NCBI GenBank assembly: GCA_964587105.1
Contig: CAZPKG010000004.1
Coordinates: 124,001 to 188,000, forward strand
Direction of reading: 5' to 3'
DNA: 64,000 nt
Source: JABWCQ01 sp964587105
GTDB taxonomy: Bacteria; Electryoneota; RPQS01
The notes below the pieces were generated by a model, which was not told the origin of the DNA, did no database searches, and was given only the letters and a program-made list of their open reading frames with translations. Shown one piece after another: positions 27,754-36,895 of this stretch; within the stretch, counting starts at the first letter, position 1, and every line of letters starts with the position of its first letter. The position numbers and the translations under genes were made by a program.

Positions 27754-27787
27754 GGGCGGGGCGCAGACAAACGTCTGCGCCCCGTCC
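27754..27787 (-). repeat. Strong hairpin between starch-binding protein and amylase genes
   Basis: GGGCGGGGCGCAGAC (27754-27768) pairs with GTCTGCGCCCCGTCC (27773-27787) with one G-T wobble and an AAAC loop. No T-run follows on the minus strand. It lies in the 145-base gap before the amylase and could protect upstream mRNA or cause partial termination. Confidence 0.7.
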
Positions 27788-27876
27788 GGTTTGAAACTTC
27801 AGACTAAATTTGATGTTACGCAACCTCGTTGATTAACGAATGTCGCGTTAGCGCAATCAGTCCAGCGGCACGCTGG

Positions 27877-29373
27877 CTATTTCAGCAAGAGCATCTTGCG
27901 GGTCGCATTGACCGCCCCGCTCTCAAGCTGGTAGAAATACACGCCGCTCGACAGGTTGCTGCCGTCGAACGAAATCGTGTGACTCCCGGCTTCCATACGG
28001 CCCATGTTCATCGTGGCCACCGTGCGGCCCAAAACGTCAAAGACATTCAGGCTTGTGAGGTCGGCGCGATTGAGCGTGAAGCTGATGGTCGTCGTCGGGT
28101 TGAACGGGTTCGGGTAGTTCTGCGCAAGCGAGAAATCGCTGATTGTCGGCGCGCCGTTGTCATTCACATCGGAGATTGTGCACGGCCAATCCTGATAGAG
28201 CGTGTCGGGCGAACCCCAGCAATCGATATCCATGCGGAACGATGCCTGGCTGTCATCAATTGTGCGCTCGTGGTTGCGGGCAAAACCGGCTTCAACGTCG
28301 AGTTGATTGGCGCCGTACTTGTAAATCAAAGCACGCGGCGCACCGGCTGCAAACGGAATTGTGACAGACCAAACGTGGTCACCTGCGGTCAAGTCGCCGT
28401 TCGTGCCGGCGTCGTTCAATGTGTATTCAGGCGCGAAGTTGCCCCACGGCCAGTTGTTGAAGAAACCGGCTGCTTGAATGCTTTCAATGGAGTAAATTGT
28501 GTCATTGGTCTGAACGTCATAGACATAACCTTCGTCGGCGATACGGCCATTGAGCGGAGTGTCTTCAACTTGGAAGATCACGTTCACGTCGTTGGTGATG
28601 ATATCATCCGGCGTGATATTCGCGAAATAAACAAGGTCTGGATTGATTTCGCCATAACCATTGCCGCTGGGCGGGGGGAGCAGGTCGGGCTCATTGCCAG
28701 TCGGAGTAAAGCTGCGGTTTGCGCTCGATTCCCAAGAAGCGGCATTCGGATCGCCACCATCAAGAATCACAAACTTGTATTCCACAGCCGCATTTTGTGC
28801 AAGATCGTCAAATTGAATACGCAGCGAATAGATTCCGGGATTACCCGTCTCTTCAAGCAATTGCACAGCGCCGCCCCAATTCCCGAGATTGCCATGATTA
28901 CCACGGACAACTACCCAATCGGTGGCCGGATCGAATGTGCCGGACAAGTCTTGAACAGTCATGTTCACGCGGAAATTTACTTCGACATCGGCGCTGGCCG
29001 ACGAAGTGATGTTGTTGAAGTACACAACATCAAGTGTTTGGTTCGCGCCGGCGATAGTTGCCGTACGGTTATCTACGGATTCCCACACATCTTGTGCAGG
29101 TTTCACAATGACAAACTTGTACTCAAGTGCGCCTTCAGCAACCTCGAAAGTACCGACAAAAACGCCGCTGCCATTGTCAGTGCACTGATTTCCGTTGCCG
29201 GCCCAGCCGTTCAACGTACCACGAACAACAACCATATCCTCGGCCGCATTGAAATTGCCGAGTGCCGTCTGCACAGTCATGTTTACTTGAAACGTGACTT
29301 GAGTTGCGAATGCTTGCGCAATACCGAAGGCGACAATCGCCAGCAGCAGCGCCAAACCTTTTGCCTTTAACAT
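27877..29373 (-). CDS. T9SS-secreted protein with repeated starch-binding-like domains
   Basis: The protein has 498 residues, a signal peptide (LALLLAIVAFGIAQAFA) and a strong ribosome site (AGGAGG, about 9 nt upstream). At least two similar beta-sandwich repeats follow (about 24-120 and 122-240), each starting 'VTFQVNMTVQ' or 'VNFRVNMTVQ' and containing 'VVVRGTLNGW' or 'VVVRGNHGNLGNW' and 'LEYKFVI'. A third, more divergent unit lies at about 245-390. These resemble CBM20/E-set starch-binding modules. The C-terminal 75 residues are a T9SS sorting domain (QNYPNPFNPTTT, ending RKMLLLK). It has no catalytic domain, so it probably holds starch at the cell surface next to the amylase, comparable in role to SusE/SusF but unrelated in anchoring. 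A 513-codon open frame runs antisense through this gene and is treated as a shadow. Confidence 0.85.
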   Translation of the reverse strand: MLKAKGLALLLAIVAFGIAQAFATQVTFQVNMTVQTALGNFNAAEDMVVVRGTLNGWAGNGNQCTDNGSGVFVGTFEVAEGALEYKFVIVKPAQDVWESVDNRTATIAGANQTLDVVYFNNITSSASADVEVNFRVNMTVQDLSGTFDPATDWVVVRGNHGNLGNWGGAVQLLEETGNPGIYSLRIQFDDLAQNAAVEYKFVILDGGDPNAASWESSANRSFTPTGNEPDLLPPPSGNGYGEINPDLVYFANITPDDIITNDVNVIFQVEDTPLNGRIADEGYVYDVQTNDTIYSIESIQAAGFFNNWPWGNFAPEYTLNDAGTNGDLTAGDHVWSVTIPFAAGAPRALIYKYGANQLDVEAGFARNHERTIDDSQASFRMDIDCWGSPDTLYQDWPCTISDVNDNGAPTISDFSLAQNYPNPFNPTTTISFTLNRADLTSLNVFDVLGRTVATMNMGRMEAGSHTISFDGSNLSSGVYFYQLESGAVNATRKMLLLK

Positions 29374-29438
29374 GATAGGGTCCTCCTAGACCAAACCTAT
29401 TGTGTGTGTAATGTTCTATGTAGAAAGTGCGTGAAGAA

Positions 29439-30458
29439 CTAATACGAAATCCCCAACGAGTATTTATAAATAGCATCAAAGCGGCCAAAATCTTCATAGG
29501 CCGCATCGAGTGCGAACGACGGGCCGCCGCGAGTTTTGAAGTGAACACCGAATCCCGCGGTCAAACCTTCTTCAGAATCTTTGAGGAAAAGTGACTTGTA
29601 TCCGGCCCGGAAGAATAATTGTTCGCGGAACGAATATTCGGAGCCGAAATTTACGGATTCTTCATTGTCGTTGGGATGCAGAGCATCAGCGGCTACAGAC
29701 AGGCGGTGCTTCTCATTCTGAAATGCTTCCATCGCCAAACCGAACCGCATGGTGAGCGGTAACGGCCATTTGTCTGTACCAAGATTGGCGACGACGCTGC
29801 GGTTGTTGCCTTCGCGGGTTTCATCTACGTCATAGAGGCGCGTCAAGTCACGGCCCGTCATCTGCATCTTGCCACCGAAGTTCGTGATGGCAATGCCGAT
29901 GCGCATGCCGTTCAAATCGGTGCGATAGACGCTGCCGAGGTCAATCGCGGCAGTGGCAGCCGATTCGTGCCAGATCCACTCGCGAATGTACTTTCCTGTG
30001 AAGCCAAGCTTGAACCGATCCGTGAACTGCTTTCCGTAGCTCAATTGCATTGCCATACTGCCTGCACTGAAGAAATACCCCGCTCCGTCCTGTTCACCTT
30101 GCTGCGTCGTTGTGACTTCTTGATCCGGCATTGTAAGCAAGGTGATTTGCGCGCCGAGTGCGTCGTCGTGCTCAAGCGGTAACACCGCCCCGATTACGTC
30201 ATAACGCAAATCGGTTAGCCAGTCCGTGTGAATCAGCGTCGTTTGAAACTTGTCAATGCCGGAAATACCTGCCGGGTTCCAATACAGAGCGGTGGCGTCA
30301 TCTGCCATCGCTGTGAACGCGCCGCCCATACCGATCGCGCGCGCACCGACCGCGATGTTCAAAAAAGGAGCAGCGGTCGAGCCGACTTTGCTCACTGCAA
30401 ATGCGGATACCGACAAACTCAGAAGGGCGGATGCGAGAATAATGGTCTTAAGCTTCAT
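29439..30458 (-). CDS. PorV/PorQ-family outer membrane protein
   Basis: The protein has 339 residues. I choose ATG 30458, which overlaps the upstream stop as TGATG, rather than the GTG just before it. A signal peptide (LSLSVSAFA) is followed by the family signature 'VGARAIGMGGAFTAMADDATALYWNPAGIS' and alternating amphipathic strands of a FadL-like beta barrel. In T9SS organisms PorV acts as a shuttle for cargo with C-terminal sorting domains, and PorV paralogues are often encoded beside cargo. Here it sits between a TonB receptor/large surface protein pair and two T9SS-tailed starch proteins. Whether it is the housekeeping PorV or a locus-specific paralogue cannot be decided here. Confidence 0.85.
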   Translation of the reverse strand: MKLKTIILASALLSLSVSAFAVSKVGSTAAPFLNIAVGARAIGMGGAFTAMADDATALYWNPAGISGIDKFQTTLIHTDWLTDLRYDVIGAVLPLEHDDALGAQITLLTMPDQEVTTTQQGEQDGAGYFFSAGSMAMQLSYGKQFTDRFKLGFTGKYIREWIWHESAATAAIDLGSVYRTDLNGMRIGIAITNFGGKMQMTGRDLTRLYDVDETREGNNRSVVANLGTDKWPLPLTMRFGLAMEAFQNEKHRLSVAADALHPNDNEESVNFGSEYSFREQLFFRAGYKSLFLKDSEEGLTAGFGVHFKTRGGPSFALDAAYEDFGRFDAIYKYSLGISY

Positions 30459-33400
30459 CACTTGATTACCGCAAACCTTCCCGTCTTCTCACCGTAGGGC
30501 GAGTCAACATGATATAGATAAACGCCATACGCGACATTCAATCCGTCACGATTGCGCAAGTCCCAATTCTCCGTGCCGTCGTCAATTCCTGCATTGTGCT
30601 CGAGTGTGTCAACCAAGTCGCCGCGCAGCGTGTAAATGCGAATCGTGCAGCGGTCCGGCAAATGATTGAACGTAATCCGCCGCTCGCCGCGCCCTTCATT
30701 AAAGGGGTTGGTTGGCTCTTGCACGTTAGCTGCAACATACGGATTCGGATAGACATTGATTCTGTCGAGTTCAACCGCCGCCGCATTCACGCGCGCTGAG
30801 TTGGTCGAGTATTGGAATACATCAGCGTCAGAATACGGCTGATAGAGTTTCAGATTGATCGCGTCTCCGGCGGTTGGTCGGACGGTATCTCCGGTCGCCG
30901 TTCTCGAGCGGAATTCCAAAGCCCATGTAACGACAGAGTCTTGCATGAAGATGATGACTTCGCCGTTATCCACAACTCCATTCGTAGTTGCGGTCTGTTC
31001 ATCAAACGCGAATTTCAAATACTCATTCGTGCTGACATTCTTCACACGGAAATCAACGGGTGTTGCCGGCAGTACAAACAAATCAAACCAATTGAAATCT
31101 TCTGATGTATCCGCCACGCCTTCATCCCATTCCACCTGAAAGTCTCCTGGAATGCTCTCGCCGACAAGGAAATACTGACTGTAATTTGTCAGACCAAAAC
31201 GGAATTCATACAATCCCTTTGAGGTGTCAGCCCAGCCCGACGCCTGCTGGATCAAAGTGGTTTGCCGAGGAGTCAGCATATAGGCGCGCTGACCGTCAAA
31301 CAACTCCGTTCCTGCAACTCGGAAGTATTGCGCGGGATCGTAAGTTCCCGGCTGCAAATTGAACAAGGAATCGTAGTAGCTTGAGAAGCGATCCGCCTGA
31401 CCGATCAAATTCTCCTGTGGGACAAGCGGGAGGTTCTCGGCTATTGTATCCGTTCCGTTCGGGCCGTTGCGCGTAACAGTGTATGTTACACCCGAAGTAT
31501 CACTGGGCTGATCAAACGAGAACTGGTATTGCGTGTTGCTTCCCACCAAACGCGGATCTACAACTTCAAGTGCAATGGTTCCCGTCGCCGATCCCGATAC
31601 GTGGTTAACGGCGCTGAATTGCGGGTCTTCATAGCCCAATGCCGGCGCGCGCGGAACAATCGTAATCGTATTGATGTCTGGAGTTACGTTGCCGCCCGCA
31701 TCTACAACAATTGTTTTGCTATTCTCGGCCGGCAAAATCTCTTTCTCAATGTCGCCCCGGTCGTAAGCCACGATAGCATAATAGTAAGTCTGCCCGTTCT
31801 CGACAGTTGTGTCCGTCCACGCATGTTCAAGACCACTGTCATTGCCGAGGAAATAAATCACCGAATTGCGAATGACCGGGAAGAAACCTGCATTGCCGTT
31901 GTCAAGGTCAAACTGTGCAATGGGTTGATGGAAAACTTTGCGGCCCAAACCGTCTGTGATGGTGAAGACTTCGTTGAAACCCGGGTCGGTAGAGCGATAG
32001 ATTTTGTACCCTTCAAAATCGAATCCGGTCACCGGATCGTAAGAAGCTTCAGCTATGTCATCCCAATAAAGTGTGACTTCGCCGTCACCCGGCACAGCCC
32101 ACAAAGTAGGTTTGTCGGGCGGACGCGCGAAGTTGTAGTTCTCATCATAGATTTGCTGTACCGTGATTTTGTTATCCGTGATATCGAGCAAATCCTGTCC
32201 ATAGGCCAAAGCCATTGAGAAGCGTTCGGTTTGACCGGGACGAAGCGGGAAAAAGCCCGATCCATAGATGAAGTCGCCGTCTTGCGGTTCAGTCGAAACG
32301 ACGTCGAATCGGCCCGGCGTCATTCTTTCCCACAAGGCCGCGTCATCACGCATACGGACGGAACCCGGAGGCGAGAAGTACTCAAATGATGTCAAACCAA
32401 TTTGGTCAGATTCATCCACGTCAGTCTTATCAAAGTGCGGTTCCCCATTGGTCGGGCGGCCATCGCCTTCACCCGCGTCACCCGTCAAGGCCACACCGTC
32501 GGCACCAACGTCATCAGTCAGAACATCCCAGTCGCCGTCGTTATCAATACCGTCATCGCGAGCTTCGTCAAGCAATAGATCAGTCAAACCGCGTCCGGTT
32601 GTGTAATCTACATAAGCCAGATCACGATGGTCATTCCGCTCGTCAATCAATCCGTTCAAGTTGTCGTCAATACCGTTACCGCCGTCTTCAACGACTTGCT
32701 GGCCGGGCAACAATGTGATCTCGTCGTCACGAATGAAATATCTCAGCGGCCCGGTTTGCGGAAACGTGGTCACCGTGCGCTCGTAAGTATTATAATCAAT
32801 CAAAACGACCGTCTGTCCCGGCCCAAATGAACGTGGCTGCAAAAATGTTCCCAACACGTCACCCGTGAGGTGTGGGCTGTTGGGGTCTTGACTGTCACCA
32901 TCGTTGTCAATGCCGTCCACAGGATTACCCGGCGATTCCAAGAAGGCGTAGCCGACGTAGCCGACATTATTCGTTTCTGAAACCGGTACCCAGCCCGGGG
33001 AGCCTTGGTCGTCACTGTCAAAGCTGTAAGTAATGTCGTTTTCAAGATCAAAGTAAGCCAAGTCGTCTTCAGAGTCCTGACGGCCACCGGAAAGCGTCCC
33101 GACAACCATACCGAAGGCAACTTTGTCATAGGTATGCGTGCTGACATTCGTAATCTCATACAACCAGAAGATCACGTCTTGAGCCAGAAAGTGCGACCAC
33201 TGCAAACCGCGAACAGAAACGCGCAAACCCAAACCTCGGCGCGCTGAATCCTGCTCATGCGGATAGTAATGATACACATTACCGGAGCTATCCGTCCGCT
33301 CAAACCATTCGAGATCGGCCTGATCGTCCATCTGGAAATAGCATTCCTGATCGGCGTTCGAAACATTCTTGCCGAAGTAACCATTCCATGCACCGTGCCA

Positions 33401-33925
33401 TCCCGGATCAGTCGCGTCGCGCACCCATGCTTTGTCACCTGAAAGCGAGTCGGTAATACTCTTGTCCGGCCATGCTGTCGGCCATGTGCTGGGCTGGTTA
33501 CTCATTGCGACCAGTGGATCTTCACCAATCGCAGGCGGAGCTGCAAAACCCTTCAGCGGTTCAAAGCCCCAGAATGCGCCGCCGCCGGGAGGACCGTCCG
33601 GATTTCCGCGTGGACCGTCTGAAGTGCACACCGCACGCAGCGTGTCGCCGGACGGGTGAACAAACTCGATCCCGACAAGTGGAGATACGTCGCCGACATA
33701 TTCGTCGCCCGTGCCAATTGGCCATTCACCGGAAATTTCGCCGATATTGCCGACCAATCCGTAATTATAGTAGGTGGTGCGCACAAGGTTTCCGCTCATC
33801 ACGTTTTTCGCGCGGTAGAGCGGGTTCCCACGATAATTGAGCATGGAATCAACTTGAGCGACCGCCGTCGTTGCCAATAGCGCGAGCGCGGCAACGCAGA
33901 GTGTATATTTGAAAATGGGTCTCAT
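30458..33925 (-). CDS. Large exported protein with variant T9SS-like C-terminal tail
   Basis: The protein has 1155 residues with a signal peptide (LALLATTAVA). The start overlaps the TonB receptor stop as TAATG, so the two are probably translationally coupled. The interior contains several Asp/Asn-rich 'DNDGD', 'GIDDNLNG' and 'GIDNDGDWD' stretches that look like calcium-binding loops. An FN3-like segment ('PPDKPTLWAVPGDGEVTLYW') begins near residue 640. The C-terminus carries 'VYPNPYVAANV' and 'NPFNEGRGERRITFNHLP', then a FlgD/T9SS-like ending 'KTGRFAVIK', a divergent form of the sorting tail. Proteins of this build are commonly encoded next to a TonB receptor and a PorV-family gene in FCB candidate phyla. 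It occupies the place a SusD would hold in a Bacteroidetes locus, but I see no SusD similarity. I infer a surface glycan-binding partner. Confidence 0.72.
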   Translation of the reverse strand: MRPIFKYTLCVAALALLATTAVAQVDSMLNYRGNPLYRAKNVMSGNLVRTTYYNYGLVGNIGEISGEWPIGTGDEYVGDVSPLVGIEFVHPSGDTLRAVCTSDGPRGNPDGPPGGGAFWGFEPLKGFAAPPAIGEDPLVAMSNQPSTWPTAWPDKSITDSLSGDKAWVRDATDPGWHGAWNGYFGKNVSNADQECYFQMDDQADLEWFERTDSSGNVYHYYPHEQDSARRGLGLRVSVRGLQWSHFLAQDVIFWLYEITNVSTHTYDKVAFGMVVGTLSGGRQDSEDDLAYFDLENDITYSFDSDDQGSPGWVPVSETNNVGYVGYAFLESPGNPVDGIDNDGDSQDPNSPHLTGDVLGTFLQPRSFGPGQTVVLIDYNTYERTVTTFPQTGPLRYFIRDDEITLLPGQQVVEDGGNGIDDNLNGLIDERNDHRDLAYVDYTTGRGLTDLLLDEARDDGIDNDGDWDVLTDDVGADGVALTGDAGEGDGRPTNGEPHFDKTDVDESDQIGLTSFEYFSPPGSVRMRDDAALWERMTPGRFDVVSTEPQDGDFIYGSGFFPLRPGQTERFSMALAYGQDLLDITDNKITVQQIYDENYNFARPPDKPTLWAVPGDGEVTLYWDDIAEASYDPVTGFDFEGYKIYRSTDPGFNEVFTITDGLGRKVFHQPIAQFDLDNGNAGFFPVIRNSVIYFLGNDSGLEHAWTDTTVENGQTYYYAIVAYDRGDIEKEILPAENSKTIVVDAGGNVTPDINTITIVPRAPALGYEDPQFSAVNHVSGSATGTIALEVVDPRLVGSNTQYQFSFDQPSDTSGVTYTVTRNGPNGTDTIAENLPLVPQENLIGQADRFSSYYDSLFNLQPGTYDPAQYFRVAGTELFDGQRAYMLTPRQTTLIQQASGWADTSKGLYEFRFGLTNYSQYFLVGESIPGDFQVEWDEGVADTSEDFNWFDLFVLPATPVDFRVKNVSTNEYLKFAFDEQTATTNGVVDNGEVIIFMQDSVVTWALEFRSRTATGDTVRPTAGDAINLKLYQPYSDADVFQYSTNSARVNAAAVELDRINVYPNPYVAANVQEPTNPFNEGRGERRITFNHLPDRCTIRIYTLRGDLVDTLEHNAGIDDGTENWDLRNRDGLNVAYGVYLYHVDSPYGEKTGRFAVIK

Positions 33926-36624
33926 TAGAATTCGTAGCTCACACCAAGTTTAATCAAGCGGGGCCGCGAGTATTGTGACGGATCGGGATAGACTTCGTTC
34001 AGCGTGTTGATCTCGGGAACTTCAACCGCGTCATTTTCGACGATCGTATAACCGGCGCGGCCCGTGTCATTGTAAACGCGATCCTCATTCTTAATGTCAA
34101 AGAGGTTCTGGATCGTCGCGATGATCATGATCTTCTTTCCGCCCAGCGGGAACGCTTTGAACGCGTTCAAATCAAGATTATAATAATCCGGGCGGCGGCC
34201 ATCGTTCTCAAAGCCGGTGCGAATGCCGTCGTCGGTTGGAGAATAAGGCAAGCCGCTGCCATATTTACCTAACAGAGTCGCACCGTAACCTCGCTGCCCG
34301 GGTTTCGCGTAAGACAAGCTCGCATTCAACGTGTGGCGGCGGTCCCAATCGAGCGGAACAAGTTGCTGCTCGGGTTCGCGCGGGTTGTTTCCCTTTAAGT
34401 CGTTGTAAGCGGATTGCGGATCGCTGGCGTTGCCTTCGGCGATTTGATAAGTGTAATCCACAAACGCGCTGAAGTTGTTTGCCATCCGCTTATCGAAAGA
34501 GAGTGTGATACCTTTCACTTCGCCGAAACTGCGGTTCACATATTGTGCGTATTTTGTTCCGGATGAGTAAGTCTCGACAATCCTGTCAGTGGCGACAAGA
34601 CTGCGGATATCACGGAAGAACAGCGACGTGGAGAGTGAAACATCTTCCTGAATCTGCTGCTGAAAGCCAAATTCATAGGTAACGGTCTCTTCCATATCCA
34701 AATCAGGATTTCCCATCACCGTATTCAGTCCGACTCCAGATTCGAGTTCGTATTCCGGATTGGCATACATCCGCTCAAATGTGGGGCGCTGTACGAAATG
34801 ACCGTAAGCAAAGTGGAAGACCCCTTCATCTGACATCGGGTAAGCGATACCAAGTCGCGGCGAGATTCTGTATTTCGCGTCAACTTTTTTATACCAATAA
34901 CCAAGTCGTTCTTCCAGACTTTGAGCCGCGCGTTCGGGGAGCAACGGATTATATACATTTGGATCCTTCGGGTCAGACGGCAGGCGGCCATCCGGCTCAA
35001 AGTAATCCAACCGCAAGCCGACATTGACAATCAAAGAAGGCAACTCAAACTTGTCCTGGGCAAACAAGGCCAGCTCATACGGATTGTTTTTGTACAGGTC
35101 GTGCGACGGGAACGAAATTGGTTCAATCGAGAACCTGAAACTATCATCGCCGACATTAACCGGAACGAGGTTGATGTCTTCATAGAACAGTTCGTGCGCC
35201 TTGACGTCCACACCGAGCTTCAACAGATGGAGCTTGCTGGCCTGATACGATAGATTGCCGGTAAGTTGGTTGCTGTTTGTCCAGCGGCGAAAACGAGCTA
35301 AATCAGTTCCGGCTATGTTTAGCGTATATGGCGGATTGATATCCTGATACTCGGGGTGCAAGTAACGCGGGTCGTCCGCATTATCAAAAAGCTGGTGATG
35401 GTATTCACTGAACGTGTTCGTTGCCGCGACTTCGTAGAACATTGCGGCGCTCAGTGAGTGATTCATCTTCAGCACGTTTGTCCTGCCATCACGATAGCGG
35501 CGGAGAATGCCGTCTGGCACGTACTTCCAGTCATGCGAATAGTCGCGATAAGTCCTGCCGCTATAGAAAGTGGAGTAGTTTAGCTTGATCTGATCCGTGA
35601 GCGGATAAGTTAGCTTTAGGTTGCCCCACTTCTCCAGATTGTAGTTCATCGCAACGTAGCTATTATCGCCGTCGCGTGAAATGTAAGTTGTATTTCCATT
35701 ATTCGGATTGTAAACGTTCCATCTTCTCTGCCCGTATTGCCAACCGTCGTCATCTAAATAACGCAAGCTCCCATAAAATGAGAGCTTGTCAACAAGAGGC
35801 ACGGGGCCATACAGAGTCGCGTTATAATCCTGAATATCCAGCGGCGAGACATGATCAATATTCATCCATGTCCGGGAATGCTCTGAGACATAGTCACCAA
35901 ATTCAGTGGACACGGTGCCGTGATAATCCAGCGCGCCCTCCTTGGTGACGATGTTCACGATACCTGACATTGCCTGGCCATACTCAGCATTAAACGTTCC
36001 GCTGATGACCTGCAACTCCTGAACGGCATTGTTGTCAACTTGTGTACCTTGACTATTGTCGTAGGCGTCGGTAACGGAAATACCGTCCACCAGATACATC
36101 ACTTCGCTACTGCGTCCGCCGCGGAAGTGGCCATCCACAACGCCGGCTTGAATCTCAATCACCTGTCCGAGATTTGTGACAGGCAGCGCTTGTATATCCG
36201 AGCTTCCCACCGTGGAAGTCGCAAAGGTGCGATCATTCTCAATCAGTTTTCGCTCAGCGGTAATCACAACCTCGCCGGTTGTGACTGCTTCAACTCCCAA
36301 CACCATATTTGCGTTGGTCGTTTGGTCCGTGATGACACGCAGGCCTTGCAGTGTCTTCGGTGAGTACCCGATCGCGGATACGCGCAAGGTAACATCACCC
36401 GGTGGCACATTAAGGATAAAAAATTCGCCATTAATATCCGCCGCAGCACCCAGGGATGTTCCCTCGACCATAACGGCAGCACCGATAATGGGATCGCCGT
36501 TTTCGGCGTCGGTTATTCTACCCGCGATTTTGCCGGTCGTACCAGCAAAAACAGCCGAGCACATGACTACAAATAGCCACAGCCCGGCCGTTCCACCTCG
36601 GAAACTCCGATTTCCCAACCACAT
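33925..36624 (-). CDS. TonB-dependent receptor with carboxypeptidase-like N-terminal domain (SusC-like)
   Basis: The protein has 899 residues. ATG 36624 has AGAGGA 6 nt upstream and begins a signal peptide (LWLFVVMCSAVFA). Residues about 31-115 form the carboxypeptidase-regulatory-like domain typical of SusC-type receptors ('GKIAGRITDAENGDPIIGAAVMVEGTS'). The plug follows ('VMYLVDGISVTDAYDN', 'VQELQVISGTFNAEYGQAMSGIVNIVTKEG'). The remainder is a 22-strand-type barrel ending in 'RLIKLGVSYEF' with a terminal Phe. Such receptors import large ligands across the outer membrane using TonB. As the first gene of the locus it is the likely starch-oligosaccharide importer. No SusD gene accompanies it. 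A good promoter with a palindromic operator candidate precedes it. Confidence 0.92.
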   Translation of the reverse strand: MWLGNRSFRGGTAGLWLFVVMCSAVFAGTTGKIAGRITDAENGDPIIGAAVMVEGTSLGAAADINGEFFILNVPPGDVTLRVSAIGYSPKTLQGLRVITDQTTNANMVLGVEAVTTGEVVITAERKLIENDRTFATSTVGSSDIQALPVTNLGQVIEIQAGVVDGHFRGGRSSEVMYLVDGISVTDAYDNSQGTQVDNNAVQELQVISGTFNAEYGQAMSGIVNIVTKEGALDYHGTVSTEFGDYVSEHSRTWMNIDHVSPLDIQDYNATLYGPVPLVDKLSFYGSLRYLDDDGWQYGQRRWNVYNPNNGNTTYISRDGDNSYVAMNYNLEKWGNLKLTYPLTDQIKLNYSTFYSGRTYRDYSHDWKYVPDGILRRYRDGRTNVLKMNHSLSAAMFYEVAATNTFSEYHHQLFDNADDPRYLHPEYQDINPPYTLNIAGTDLARFRRWTNSNQLTGNLSYQASKLHLLKLGVDVKAHELFYEDINLVPVNVGDDSFRFSIEPISFPSHDLYKNNPYELALFAQDKFELPSLIVNVGLRLDYFEPDGRLPSDPKDPNVYNPLLPERAAQSLEERLGYWYKKVDAKYRISPRLGIAYPMSDEGVFHFAYGHFVQRPTFERMYANPEYELESGVGLNTVMGNPDLDMEETVTYEFGFQQQIQEDVSLSTSLFFRDIRSLVATDRIVETYSSGTKYAQYVNRSFGEVKGITLSFDKRMANNFSAFVDYTYQIAEGNASDPQSAYNDLKGNNPREPEQQLVPLDWDRRHTLNASLSYAKPGQRGYGATLLGKYGSGLPYSPTDDGIRTGFENDGRRPDYYNLDLNAFKAFPLGGKKIMIIATIQNLFDIKNEDRVYNDTGRAGYTIVENDAVEVPEINTLNEVYPDPSQYSRPRLIKLGVSYEF

Positions 36625-36689
36625 ATGTATTCCTCTAAACTAGCCGGTCGCCACAAAAAACATGGCATTATTCCTTATTTTTCTTCGTA

Positions 36690-36704
36690 CCCTTAAGTTA
36701 AGGG
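36690..36704. promoter_or_regulatory. Palindromic operator candidate over the starch-locus -10 box
   Basis: CCCTTAAGTTAAGGG is a perfect 7+1+7 inverted repeat. It covers the predicted -10 hexamer of the minus-strand promoter, as expected for a repressor site. No regulator gene for it is evident in the window. Confidence 0.5.
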
Positions 36705-36723
36705 AGAGCTTTATGTTTGTCAA
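36695..36723 (-). promoter_or_regulatory. Candidate sigma70-like promoter of the starch locus
   Basis: On the minus strand, TTGACA (36723-36718) and TAACTT (36700-36695) are 17 bases apart. This leaves a leader of about 65 nt before the TonB receptor ATG. The -35 box is a perfect consensus match. Confidence 0.6.
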
Positions 36724-36895
36724 GTGTTTGCGTCACAATTCTCGATTTTCACCCCCTGCAATTCTTCGTATTTCCTTTGAATAATCATCGTAAAAGCCTC
36801 TTTAGGGTGCTTTCTGTGGCTCCTCGAAGGGCGTGCATTTTAATCAGAACAGCCATATATTCAAGTACTCACGTCAATCGACCCGGAGGCACAAC

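Noticed and set aside
27829..29370. A 513-codon open frame on the plus strand, fully antisense to the starch-binding T9SS gene
   Set aside because: The minus-strand frame has a signal peptide, strong ribosome site, recognisable domains and a sorting tail. The plus frame has low-complexity, Arg/Val-rich composition typical of a shadow and no domain.
30458..33925. SusD homologue in the starch locus
   Set aside because: The protein sits in the SusD position but shows Asp-rich loops, an FN3-like segment and a FlgD/T9SS-like tail, with no lipobox or TPR-like helical pattern.
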